Assembly: GCA_965263305.1 (NCBI GenBank)
Contig: OZ253666.1
Coordinates: 1,116,001-1,180,000 of the forward strand
Length of the DNA stretch: 64,000 nt
Reading direction: 5' to 3'
DNA from: MED-G105 sp965263305
GTDB taxonomy: Bacteria; Pseudomonadota; Alphaproteobacteria; Caulobacterales; Parvularculaceae
Position 1 is the stretch's first letter; every line of letters starts with the position of its first letter. Below, piece by piece: positions 49,388 through 57,582 of the stretch. A program made the translations under genes and the position numbers. The notes below the pieces were generated by a model, which had not been told where the DNA came from, searched no databases, and worked only from the letters and a program-made list of their open reading frames with translations.

Positions 49388-50332
49388 CTAAAGCTGCTCT
49401 TCCAAATAGGCGGCGATGGCTGTTGAACTGAGCCGGCCGTTTATCCCCCTCGTCGCAGCATAGCCCACGGTCAATACTTTCCCGTTAAGCGATACTGACG
49501 GCGCCTCTGCTGGCGTTAACACGATGCGGTTAACCCGCAGGGAAATGACCTTCGCCCCCGTTGGATCATCCGCGACAACGGCGACCGCTTTCGCGGCAGA
49601 GGCCAAAGCGTCCCCTAAGACAGCCGCTTCTGATGCTCTATCAAGACCGGCGCCATAGGCGGGTTTGCCGATATCAACATAGATGGGTGCGCCAATCTGA
49701 GCGCTCAAGAGGACAGACGCTCGAAGGACCCGCTCCTCTACCGCCGCCAATGGGGTTGGCGTCAAGGAAAGGGGTGCGTCTTGACCAAATGATTTTACCG
49801 CCGCGCTCTCCTGCGCGGCCCCTGGCCATCGCACGGTGGCGCCGCCATAGGGCGTGATGCGCAAGACTGTATCGCCATTCTCGTCCCGATAAATCACGTC
49901 TCCTCGAGGGGCGCGGTTGACCGTTAGGCGATAAATTTCTTCCGCTGGATAATCATCATCAAGACCGCACTCGAAGCGTTGATCGCTGTCGCGGCAAAGA
50001 AAACGAATACGCGCCTCTACGCCATTTTCCTCAAATAGGAAGATGCGATCCTCATTGGTCGTGACGTAGCGTTGGACAACATTGGCGTTGAGCGCCCGAT
50101 CTTTCTTCGTCGCCCCGACCAGGCGCGAAAATGGGTCTTGCGCGGACCATGACGGTGAGATGGAGAGAGCGATCAATGAGGCAAGAAAACCGGATAGGAA
50201 AAAGCTCTTCGCGCGGTCGCCGATGGCGCGGCGCGAACCGGTTGCAACCCATTGCGCAGGGCATTTGCGTGGCCCCGAGATGTGCGACCCCGATTGAGCT
50301 CGCATGACCAGTTGTCGTTCGTTTCTACTCAT
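49388..50332 (-). CDS. Exported protein resembling DUF4908
   Basis: This is a protein of about 314 residues with an internal hydrophobic signal (FFLSGFLASLIALSISPSWSAQ). The ATG at 50332 is tentative, since 50305 is also possible and the open frame runs to 50428, none with a clear ribosome-binding site. The mature N-terminal region (YVTTNEDRIFLFEENG...APRGDVIYRDENGDTVLRIT PYGGATV) resembles the alphaproteobacterial DUF4908 family. The remainder (SLNGKVLTVGYAATRGINGRL) is also envelope-like. Its function is unknown. It leads a two-gene unit with the small exported protein downstream. Confidence 0.55.
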   Translation of the reverse strand: MSRNERQLVMRAQSGSHISGPRKCPAQWVATGSRRAIGDRAKSFFLSGFLASLIALSISPSWSAQDPFSRLVGATKKDRALNANVVQRYVTTNEDRIFLFEENGVEARIRFLCRDSDQRFECGLDDDYPAEEIYRLTVNRAPRGDVIYRDENGDTVLRITPYGGATVRWPGAAQESAAVKSFGQDAPLSLTPTPLAAVEERVLRASVLLSAQIGAPIYVDIGKPAYGAGLDRASEAAVLGDALASAAKAVAVVADDPTGAKVISLRVNRIVLTPAEAPSVSLNGKVLTVGYAATRGINGRLSSTAIAAYLEEQL

Positions 50333-50582
50333 CACAGCTGGAAAACCTGACACAGCATTGAGGCGAAATCCTGTCCAAGCCCCTAAATGCTGAGGATTAT
50401 TCCATTTTTTTGCGCCCCGATACAGCACAGGCGGGGCAAGGCTCGTTCAAATCTGGGACAGCGCCCGCACCAACAGCACCCGCAGATTGCAATCTGGCGT
50501 TGCAATTTGGGGCTACGAAATGATGTTGCGCCAGGACATCGCGCCCGTTGGCCCGCCTGGACCCACGGGCGCCGTTTTTACG

Positions 50583-51311
50583 CTAGGCTGCGATATACTG
50601 CCCCCCATTGGCGGTGAGCACCGCGCCCGTGATGAAGCCCGCTTTGTCGTCAGCGAGGAACGCGACGCAGCGCGCGATTTCATCGGCATCGCCAAGGCGG
50701 CCAACGGGAATTTGGGCCACGACTTTTTCTAAGGCGGATTCATCCATCGCGGAGACCATCTCTGTCGCGATATAGCCAGGCGCGACGGCGTTGACGGTCA
50801 CGCCTTTGAACGCCCCTTCTTGCGCAAGGGCGCGGGTAAAGCCGATCATGCCCGCCTTCGCAGCAGAATAGTTCGCCTGCCCCATTTGTCCCTTTTGGCC
50901 GTTAATAGAGGAGATATTCACGATCCGGCCGAATTTGCGTTCCCGCATGCCGGGGAACACCTGGTGGCTCATGTTAAAGACACTATCGAGGTCAGCGCGA
51001 ATGACCTCGCTCCATTGTTGGAGGCCGACTTTATGGAACATGCCATCGCGGGTAATGCCGGCATTGTTCACGAGGATATCGGTTTGTCCGTGGGCTGCTT
51101 CAACCTCGGCGACGCCCGCCTTGCAAGCCTCGTAATCGCCAACATCCCATTTGAAGCATTTAACGCCCAACTCATCAGCGCATTGCTTCGCCGCCGCATC
51201 ATTACCGGCATAGGTCGCCGCAACATTACAGCCAGCTTCTTTTAGCGCCTTCGTGATCGCCATACCAATCCCGCGCGTGCCGCCGGTGACGATTGCATTT
51301 CTTTGTGCCAT
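50583..51311 (-). CDS. phaB: Acetoacetyl-CoA reductase
   Basis: PhaB reduces acetoacetyl-CoA to (R)-3-hydroxybutyryl-CoA with NADPH for polyhydroxybutyrate synthesis. The 242-residue classical SDR shows the cofactor loop TGGTRGIG, LVNNAGITRDG, active-site Ser in NISSINGQKGQMGQANYSAAKAG (Tyr-x-x-x-Lys = YSAAK), and the ETDILVNNAGIT-type PhaB features. FabG is the alternative, but the adjacent thiolase and the GQKGQMGQANYSAAKAG stretch favour PhaB. It lies 36 nt downstream of phaA. Confidence 0.93.
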   Translation of the reverse strand: MAQRNAIVTGGTRGIGMAITKALKEAGCNVAATYAGNDAAAKQCADELGVKCFKWDVGDYEACKAGVAEVEAAHGQTDILVNNAGITRDGMFHKVGLQQWSEVIRADLDSVFNMSHQVFPGMRERKFGRIVNISSINGQKGQMGQANYSAAKAGMIGFTRALAQEGAFKGVTVNAVAPGYIATEMVSAMDESALEKVVAQIPVGRLGDADEIARCVAFLADDKAGFITGAVLTANGGQYIAA

Positions 51312-51347
51312 TTCAGTTCTCCCTTTAATCCGTAAACGATCAAATAT

Positions 51348-52523
51348 TTAAATTGCTTCAATGCAAAGGGCGACGCCCATGCCGCCGCCAATACACAACG
51401 TCGCCAGGCCTTTCTTCCCGCCGGACCGCTTTAATTCATGGGTCAACGTTGTCAGAATACGCGCGCCGGAGGCCCCGATAGGGTGCCCAATCGCGATGGC
51501 GCCGCCGTTGACGTTGACTTTGGAGGCGTCCCAACCGAGCTCTTTACCGACCGCCAGGGCTTGCGCCGCGAAGGCTTCATTGGCTTCAATCAGGTCTAGG
51601 TCATCCAGCGACCAACCCACTTTTTCTAGCGCGAGGCGAGAGGCGGGCGCTGGGCCGATACCCATGATGGACGGATCAACGCCGCAATGGGCGCTGGAGG
51701 CGATGCGGGCGAGAGGTTTAACATCGCGGCGGGCGGCTTCATCGGCCGACATGATGACGAGCGCCGCGGCGCCGTCATTCAAACCGGACGCATTAGCCGC
51801 GGTTACCGTGCCCTCTTTCGCAAAGGCCGGGCGCAATCCCGACACGCTGTCGAGGGTCGCGCCTTCACGGATATATTCGTCCTGGTCGAACACAATTTCT
51901 TTTTTGCGGGTCTTAATGACCACGGGCGTGATTTCATCGGCAAACTTGCCAGCGCTTCTCGCCGCTTCGGCTTTGTTCTGGCTTGCAACCGCGAACTCAT
52001 CCTGTTCCTCGCGGCTGATCTGATACTTCTCCGCCAGGTTTTCCGCCGTGCGGCCCATATGGTAATCGTTGAATGCATCCCACAAACCGTCCGTAATCAT
52101 TGTATCAGCTTGCGTGACCGGTCCCATTTTCGCGCCCGCGCGCAGATGAGACGCGTGGGGAGCAAGGGACATATTCTCATGCCCCCCGGCGACGACGATA
52201 TTCGCGTCACCCATGCGGATGATTTGACTGGCGAGGGCCACGGCTCGCAGGCCAGAGCCGCAGACCTGATTGATGGTCATCGCTGGTGTTTCGATGGCGA
52301 CGCCTGCGCCGACGCTTGCCTGGCGGGCGGTGTTCTGACCCTGACCGGCCTGAAGCACATGGCCCATGATCACTTCATCGACTTCCGCTGCTGGAACGCC
52401 GGCCTTTTCGAGGGCCGCCGTGATCACCGTTTCTCCCAATTTCGACGCAGGCGTTGTCGCCAGCGTTCCTGCGAAGGCGCCGACACCCGTGCGGGTTGCC
52501 GAAGCGATAACAACATCAGTCAT
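51348..52523 (-). CDS. phaA: Acetyl-CoA acetyltransferase (beta-ketothiolase)
   Basis: PhaA condenses two acetyl-CoA into acetoacetyl-CoA. The nucleophile Cys is in INQVCGSGLRAVALA (about residue 89), the histidine in GGAIAIGHPIGASGARI, and the second Cys in LATLCIGGGMGVALCIE. The start is ATG 52523, six codons inside the longest frame, with AAGGA upstream. The 391-residue length is normal. It forms an operon with phaB and is divergent from phaR. No phaC synthase is present here. Confidence 0.96.
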   Translation of the reverse strand: MTDVVIASATRTGVGAFAGTLATTPASKLGETVITAALEKAGVPAAEVDEVIMGHVLQAGQGQNTARQASVGAGVAIETPAMTINQVCGSGLRAVALASQIIRMGDANIVVAGGHENMSLAPHASHLRAGAKMGPVTQADTMITDGLWDAFNDYHMGRTAENLAEKYQISREEQDEFAVASQNKAEAARSAGKFADEITPVVIKTRKKEIVFDQDEYIREGATLDSVSGLRPAFAKEGTVTAANASGLNDGAAALVIMSADEAARRDVKPLARIASSAHCGVDPSIMGIGPAPASRLALEKVGWSLDDLDLIEANEAFAAQALAVGKELGWDASKVNVNGGAIAIGHPIGASGARILTTLTHELKRSGGKKGLATLCIGGGMGVALCIEAI

Positions 52524-52979
52524 GATTTTTCCTTTTTGCATTCTTGCATTGCGTTTTGCCTATGAACGCCGGTCGCCTGAACTCGGTCGTTGGAGCAGAC
52601 ATTTTTTCTGTCGGCGCGGCCAAACCTAAGGCGTGGTTCGCGCCACTAATTCCCCATTGAGCCTGAAGCTGCAACCAGCCCGGTTCTTTTTTTCGGACAA
52701 ATCAACCGCTATGCGCCCCTTTTGAAGCACGCTCGGTCATAATTCCTCGCCAAGCGCCATAGGCGAAGACGCATTCTGTGCTATAAGTGATTGTGCACGC
52801 GCAAGAATTTCGTTGCGGGGGCGAAGAAAATGACGCCGATGATCCATCATTTTAACCGCTAAGCGAGTGAATATCAGCGCAACGCACCAAATTGGGAAGA
52901 AACACCGTCGTCACAAAAAACCGCGACTTGAGACGGTTGACGCGATGACGGACCCAGGAGTGGCGAGGAATGAAGAGTA
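52524..52979. other. Divergent phaA/phaR control region
   Basis: A 456-nt region holding both promoters. Directly upstream of phaA, 52537-52559 is rich in TGC/GCA words (TTGCATTCTTGCATTGCG). Known PhaR regulators bind TGC-rich sequences, so this is a candidate operator overlapping the phaA leader. A possible -10 TATAAG lies near 52784 toward phaR, where GTGCACGCGCAAG follows. Neither site is certain, and no gene is visible. Confidence 0.35.
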
Positions 52980-53630
52980 ATGGCTGAACACCAAACGAAC
53001 GAAAAAAAACCCGGCTCAAAACGCAGTGGGCGGGATGATGATGTGATCACCATCAAAAAATACGCGAACCGGCGCCTCTACAATACGGCGACCAGTTCTT
53101 ACGTGACGCTCGATTATTTATCGGAAATGGTCAAAAACGGCCAGGATTTCGCGGTTTTTGATGCAAAATCAGGCGATGACATCACAAGGTCGGTGCTGAC
53201 CCAGATTATTTTCGAGGAAGAAAGCAAGGGACAAAACCTCTTGCCGATCCAATTCTTGCGTCAACTGATCCAGTTTTACGGCGACAGCCTGCAATCCTTT
53301 GTCCCATCCTATCTCGAGATGAGCATGGATGCGTTCGCCCGCAATCAAGAAGGCATCCGCGAGCAAATGCGTGGGGCGTTCGGGGCAGCGCCCGGCTACG
53401 CCATGTTTGAAGAGGCGACACGCAAAAACATGGCGATGTTCCAACAAGCGATGAAAATTTTCTCGCCCCTGAATTATGGCGACACAAACCCTTACGCCAA
53501 CGCGACCGGAAAAAGCGAACCAAATGCGCACCATCCGTCGTCAGAAGAGGCGAGTAATGACGAAATTCAGCAACTCCGCGCCGAGTTGGCGGAACTAAAG
53601 AGCCATATGGCCAAGCTCCGCGATGGCTAA
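52980..53630 (+). CDS. phaR: Polyhydroxyalkanoate synthesis repressor PhaR
   Basis: PhaR senses PHB granules and represses phasin and its own gene. The N-terminal PHB/PHA accumulation-regulator DNA-binding domain is diagnostic (ITIKKYANRRLYNTATSSYVTLD, then the FAVFDAKSGDDITRSVLTQIIFEEE segment), followed by the second PHB_acc repeat (LPIQFLRQLIQFYGDSLQSFVPSYLEMSM). The C-terminal ~60 residues include a coiled coil (NDEIQQLRAELAELKSHMAKL). At 216 residues it is of usual size. GAGGAA precedes the ATG. Confidence 0.95.
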   Translation: MAEHQTNEKKPGSKRSGRDDDVITIKKYANRRLYNTATSSYVTLDYLSEMVKNGQDFAVFDAKSGDDITRSVLTQIIFEEESKGQNLLPIQFLRQLIQFYGDSLQSFVPSYLEMSMDAFARNQEGIREQMRGAFGAAPGYAMFEEATRKNMAMFQQAMKIFSPLNYGDTNPYANATGKSEPNAHHPSSEEASNDEIQQLRAELAELKSHMAKLRDG

Positions 53631-53660
53631 TCAACCTCTACGATGCTGAACCATAAAACG

Positions 53661-53693
53661 AAAAAAGCCGCCGGAATAGCCGGCGGCTTTTTT
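53661..53693. terminator. Bidirectional intrinsic terminator between phaR and the EAL gene
   Basis: AAAAAAGCCGCCGG (53661-53674), loop AATAG and CCGGCGGCTTTTTT (53680-53693) form a perfect 14-bp stem with six T's on either strand. It sits 30 nt after the phaR stop and 30 nt after the stop of the convergent EAL-protein gene, serving both. Confidence 0.95.
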
Positions 53694-53723
53694 CGTGAGC
53701 GCGGGGCGAGAATGCGGTGCGCG

Positions 53724-55574
53724 TTAGAGCGGTGAAACCTGGGATGGCCGGTCGTTTGGCGCCCCTTCCGGCAGCCACGCCGGGTTCGTTTCTGGGCGAC
53801 CAAGCAAGAACCCTTGCAGGTAATCGACACCAAGCCCTTTTAACAGCATTGCATCGGCTTCGTTATCGACCCATTCGGCCACCGTCTTCATGCCGAAATT
53901 TCTCGCAAGATCGAGTAATGTCCGCACAAAGAGCTGGTTTTCACGGGATGCTGATACGCCAGTGACAAATGAGCCGTCGATTTTCAGGATATCGATGTCG
54001 AGGGCCTTCAAATTTCTGAAAGACGTATACCCGGCGCCGAAATCATCAATCGCGAAGGAGGCGCCGAGGGCTTTGATCTCCGACACAAACTCGATGGAGG
54101 CGTCAACGGCATCAATGACTTTGGTTTCGGTAAGCTCGACGGTAATGCGTCGCGCGATCGCCGCGTTCGCCCGCATGAGCGACAAATACCCTTCCGCCCA
54201 AACGGGGTCTTTCACCGTTTCCATGGAAATGTTCACATTGAGGTTCACATTTGGCACATGGGCGAGCGTGTTAATGGCGAGCTCAAGAACACGTCGGTCT
54301 AACAAGTGGACAAGGCCCAACCGTTCCGCAACGGGAATGAATTCCGGCGCCGGCACTTCGCCGCCATCGTCGCCGCGCATCCGGATCAGACACTCAAATT
54401 TCGTGGGCGCTTCACCAAGATCGGCGATGATCGGTTGGAACGCTAAGCGGACACGGCGCTCATTTAACGCGGTCAGAATAACGTCCGACATATGCGTGTT
54501 GCGCCGACGCATGCTGACGACATCTGTTTTCTCAGAATAGCGCGCCCAACTTGACGGGCCGATGCGTTTGGCTTGATCAAGCGCCGCCTCAGCGCGCGCC
54601 ATCGCGCCGTTAGCGTCGACACCGTCAGCTGGAAGTTCGATCGCCCCCAAGCAAACGGAAGATGCAACGGCGCCTTTCGTCGTCTCGATGACCGATGCCC
54701 GGATTACATTTAAAAGGCGTATGCAGATGTTACGGAGCGGCTCTTCGCCTTGCGTTTCGACAACAATGCCGAATTTCGTCCCCGCAACGCGGCCGATCGC
54801 AGCGGCGTGCCCCATTTCCGTGGACAAACGACGGGCGACCTCCTGAATGACAACATCCGCGGCTTCGAAACCGAAATCGGCGTTTATCGCGCCGACATCA
54901 TCGATACCAGCCAACAAATATGCCGCTTTCTTATTATTGTCATTGCAGTCGCGGAGCATTTCAGAAAGACGCATTCGAATCTGCGCGCGATTGAGTAGTC
55001 CCGTAAGGTCATCTCGCTCGGCGCGTCGCGACAATTCTTGCGTCGCGCGTTTTTCCTCGTCAATGTTTCGCAAGACACCGATCAATCGTGAGGCGCCAGC
55101 GTAGTTGATCCAACCGCCCCGCTCTTCATACCATACCGGCTCGCCCTCGGGGCGAGCTAATAGATATTCACAAGAATAACTCTTCGCCTCACCACGGAAT
55201 ACTTTGTTCCGCGCTTCCGGCGCCTCGCCTAGGATGCGGTCGTCATAATCAGAAATTTGAGTAATATCCGCGTTGTCGAGCCCTAGCCACGCAGCGGTTG
55301 CACCGCCATCTGACCAGATCAAAGCAGACCGCTCACGATCGAATTCAAAAAGTGTGTGGGCTGTGTCCTTAGGACGATCGGGATCCGACCCTCGCTCATG
55401 ACCAGGTCCAACGGAGGTCGGCCCAAGCGGCCCTCGGTCACCGGAAGACCGTTCGCGTTCGGAGTGTTGGTCGCCCGAATTTTTACCTTTTGACGACGGC
55501 TCTGAACCAGCGTCAACCGCTTTCTCGATATCGCCTGGCATCCCATTTGACCAGGATTGCGCGCTCTCTGACAT
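53724..55574 (-). CDS. PAS-GGDEF(degenerate)-EAL cyclic-di-GMP protein
   Basis: This is a 616-residue signalling protein. The N-terminal ~65 residues are low-complexity. A PAS-like domain (about 70-185) is followed by a GGDEF-fold domain (~190-345) whose active-site loop reads AGTKF rather than GGDEF, so cyclase activity is unlikely. The EAL domain (~365-605) has ECLIR in place of EALxR but keeps NISMETV, ELTETKVID, IDDFGAGYTSF and LKIDGSFV, so c-di-GMP hydrolysis is plausible. No membrane segment is seen; the protein is cytosolic. The degenerate GGDEF may act as a GTP or c-di-GMP sensor. Confidence 0.92.
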   Translation of the reverse strand: MSESAQSWSNGMPGDIEKAVDAGSEPSSKGKNSGDQHSERERSSGDRGPLGPTSVGPGHERGSDPDRPKDTAHTLFEFDRERSALIWSDGGATAAWLGLDNADITQISDYDDRILGEAPEARNKVFRGEAKSYSCEYLLARPEGEPVWYEERGGWINYAGASRLIGVLRNIDEEKRATQELSRRAERDDLTGLLNRAQIRMRLSEMLRDCNDNNKKAAYLLAGIDDVGAINADFGFEAADVVIQEVARRLSTEMGHAAAIGRVAGTKFGIVVETQGEEPLRNICIRLLNVIRASVIETTKGAVASSVCLGAIELPADGVDANGAMARAEAALDQAKRIGPSSWARYSEKTDVVSMRRRNTHMSDVILTALNERRVRLAFQPIIADLGEAPTKFECLIRMRGDDGGEVPAPEFIPVAERLGLVHLLDRRVLELAINTLAHVPNVNLNVNISMETVKDPVWAEGYLSLMRANAAIARRITVELTETKVIDAVDASIEFVSEIKALGASFAIDDFGAGYTSFRNLKALDIDILKIDGSFVTGVSASRENQLFVRTLLDLARNFGMKTVAEWVDNEADAMLLKGLGVDYLQGFLLGRPETNPAWLPEGAPNDRPSQVSPL

Positions 55575-55716
55575 GTTTTCGCCCTAAACTACCGATCCGT
55601 AGGTTTAGCGCGCAGCCGTAAACAAACTTAGAATAATATGACGTTCTAAGAAAATTGATGGTATCAAAGCCGCAGGGTTCGCCGCGCACCTGCTCGTTGT
55701 TTAATTTTGCAACACT

Positions 55717-55733
55717 TTGGCAAAGAAATTGCG
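55717..55733 (+). promoter_or_regulatory. Candidate sigma-54 (-24/-12) promoter
   Basis: TTGGCAAAGAAATTGCG contains the -24 GG (55719-55720) and -12 GC (55731-55732) separated by exactly 10 nt, with TGGCA and TTGC cores. It points rightward at a small frame starting at 55745. About two TGGC-N7-TTGC matches are expected by chance in 64 kb on both strands, so this is suggestive only. Confidence 0.3.
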
Positions 55734-55744
55734 CCGCGTTGCCG

Positions 55745-55987
55745 ATGAAGATTGAAAACGCCCTTGCACCTGTTTCAAATCTGCCCTCAGTGACGGTTCT
55801 TCGTCGCGAAAAAGATGGGCTTATCGAGGCCGTTCAACCCATTTCACCGTCTAAAAGTTTACGATTATTCTATTCACAACCTAAAACGGCGTCATTTTCT
55901 CGCACGCCGCAGTCGGGGTATGAATGGGTTGCTTCGCAAACAACCGAGTGCGAGCGGCTGGCTCAACACCTCAATATTCTTGTTTGA
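55745..55987 (+). CDS. Possible small protein behind a sigma-54-like promoter
   Basis: An ATG frame of 80 residues starting MKIENALAPVSNLPSVTV and continuing KDGLIEAVQPISPSKSLRLFY. No family is recognised. The acidic-basic N-terminus and the codon choice look moderately coding-like. The sigma-54-like element ends 12 nt upstream, which would give an almost leaderless transcript. The frame can be extended to 55655, but the extension looks non-coding. The rest of 55575-56096 shows no gene. Confidence 0.3.
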   Translation: MKIENALAPVSNLPSVTVLRREKDGLIEAVQPISPSKSLRLFYSQPKTASFSRTPQSGYEWVASQTTECERLAQHLNILV

Positions 55988-56096
55988 AGCTGGTGATTGT
56001 TGTCGGCGCTAACAGAACGAGGCGCGGCCGCGCGCGACACCCGCGACCCTAATTCCTTCGCCTCCCGTGATTTTCACTCAAGCGTACGATTTAAGA

Positions 56097-56522
56097 CTAG
56101 ATCGCGCCGCCGCCCGGTGAGACGTTGAGATCGCGCCGGGCCGCATTCGGGGTCACTACCATGCCCGCCATTGTGTCCAGCACCATCATGGTAATGAGAA
56201 TGGCGAAGATTGAATTTCCAAAGCCCTGCATGAAAATAAACAACATGATCGCCCCAAAGGTGAGGAGGAATGACAAAAGGTTGTTTACGAGCGCTTCTTT
56301 GCTGGTGTTGGTGGTTCGGATAATTTCCAAGAACAAGACGCCCATGCTGGCGATCAGGAAAATGTCCCCGCCACGGATGATCCACTGATCACCTGAGGCG
56401 ATCGGCAGCGAGATAATCGTCGCCGCATGCCAAAGCGTGCCGTCCGCCGCAGAAACGCCGGCGAGCGTTAATACCGCGTAGATAATCATACTTGCGCCGA
56501 GCAATGGAAACATCTGGAACAT
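56097..56522 (-). CDS. Four-TM membrane protein, unknown function
   Basis: This 141-residue protein has about four hydrophobic helices: ~5-22, ~48-66, ~82-102 and ~106-124, and ends in a polar RRDLNVSPGGG tail. It has no diagnostic motif. It appears to be a small conserved type of alphaproteobacterial membrane protein, but I cannot assign a family. It lies 98 nt downstream of the GT2 gene on the same strand, at the edge of the glycosyltransferase cluster. Confidence 0.6.
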   Translation of the reverse strand: MFQMFPLLGASMIIYAVLTLAGVSAADGTLWHAATIISLPIASGDQWIIRGGDIFLIASMGVLFLEIIRTTNTSKEALVNNLLSFLLTFGAIMLFIFMQGFGNSIFAILITMMVLDTMAGMVVTPNAARRDLNVSPGGGAI

Positions 56523-56620
56523 GGCTGGTTCTTCCCCTGGTCAATAATCCTACTTGGCCGCTTTCTTAGCGCCTCACGCGAAAGATAAGATAGCGCAGTC
56601 CGCCGAGGGCCTGCTCCGAT

Positions 56621-57499
56621 TTAAGGTATTCTTTCAGTAGATGTACCACATTCGGCGTCGGGATGTACCTCAGAAATCGTAATTGGCGGGCGGGCGCGAT
56701 CAATTAGCCACAACACGCCGAGAAGATCTCGCAACGCAACCGCCAGACGCCCCAAATTGGTGTATTTCGACGCACCATGAACACGCGGACGGTGAGAGAC
56801 GGGCGCAAAGGCGGTTGAAAACCCCTCCCGGCGCATCAGCGCCGGCAAATATCGGTGGGAATGATCAAAATAGGGCAAGCGCAGATAGGCTTCTTTGTAA
56901 AAGACCTTAAGACCGCACCCCGTATCCTTCGCCCCATCTCGCAGGAGCCGGGCCCTGATGCCGTTCGCCCAGCGCGAGGCGATTTTTTTCGCGGCGCTGT
57001 CCTGGCGTTTTTGGCGCTCGCCGCTGACCATCACGAGATGGGGGTCGTCAGCGCTAAGCAGCTGATCCAATAACGCCGGAATATCGGCCGGATTGTTTTG
57101 ACCATCGCCGTCCAGGGTGGCGACAATCGGCGCGCGCGCCGCCAACACCCCGGTGCGAACCCCGCGGCTTTGACCGGCGTTCACCTCATGTTGAAGAACA
57201 CGCAATTGCGGGATCGATGCTTGGGCGCCGCGAAGAACCCCCAGCGTGTCGTCGGTCGAAGCGTCATTGACGGCAATGATCTCAAAGGCGCGCCCGTCTA
57301 AGGCGGCGGCGATTTCCTCGATCAACGAAACCGCAGCGCCTTCTTCGTTATACATCGGCGTCACAACACTGACGGAAATGGCGCCCTCCCCGTCCACGGT
57401 CTTCGGGATTTGCGCGGTGAACGCAAAAACTGGCGCCGATGCGCTACTGGAGACGCTCTTTGCGCTAGCGTGGGAGGCAGAAGACGGCGAGGATGTCAT
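56621..57499 (-). CDS. Family 2 glycosyltransferase (dolichyl-phosphate-mannose synthase-like)
   Basis: The GT-A fold domain occupies residues ~40-260 of 292: VSVVTPMYNEEGAAVSLIEEI, AVNDASTDDTL, the DxD-like ATLDGDGQNNPADIP, and late GASKYTNLGRLAVALRDLLGVL. This pattern belongs to DPMS/undecaprenyl-phosphate sugar transferases that load one sugar onto a polyprenyl phosphate. No C-terminal membrane helices are attached. It is divergent from two GT39 genes whose products use polyprenyl-phosphate sugars, so donor synthesis for those enzymes is the likely role. Confidence 0.88.
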   Translation of the reverse strand: MTSSPSSASHASAKSVSSSASAPVFAFTAQIPKTVDGEGAISVSVVTPMYNEEGAAVSLIEEIAAALDGRAFEIIAVNDASTDDTLGVLRGAQASIPQLRVLQHEVNAGQSRGVRTGVLAARAPIVATLDGDGQNNPADIPALLDQLLSADDPHLVMVSGERQKRQDSAAKKIASRWANGIRARLLRDGAKDTGCGLKVFYKEAYLRLPYFDHSHRYLPALMRREGFSTAFAPVSHRPRVHGASKYTNLGRLAVALRDLLGVLWLIDRARPPITISEVHPDAECGTSTERIP

Positions 57500-57582
57500 G
57501 GGCGGTTGATTGCAGAATTGGCCGGAAATTGAAATATCATCTTTAACCGAAGCCCCAAAGGACGCTCAAAAGTTCCATCGTC

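Noticed and set aside
50400..50450. Terminator after phaB (GCCCCG...CGGGGC near a T-run)
   Set aside because: On the minus strand the stem is followed by A's, not T's, so it does not fit an intrinsic terminator for phaB.
51687..52565. 292-codon plus-strand frame opposite phaA
   Set aside because: Antisense shadow; phaA carries all thiolase catalytic motifs.
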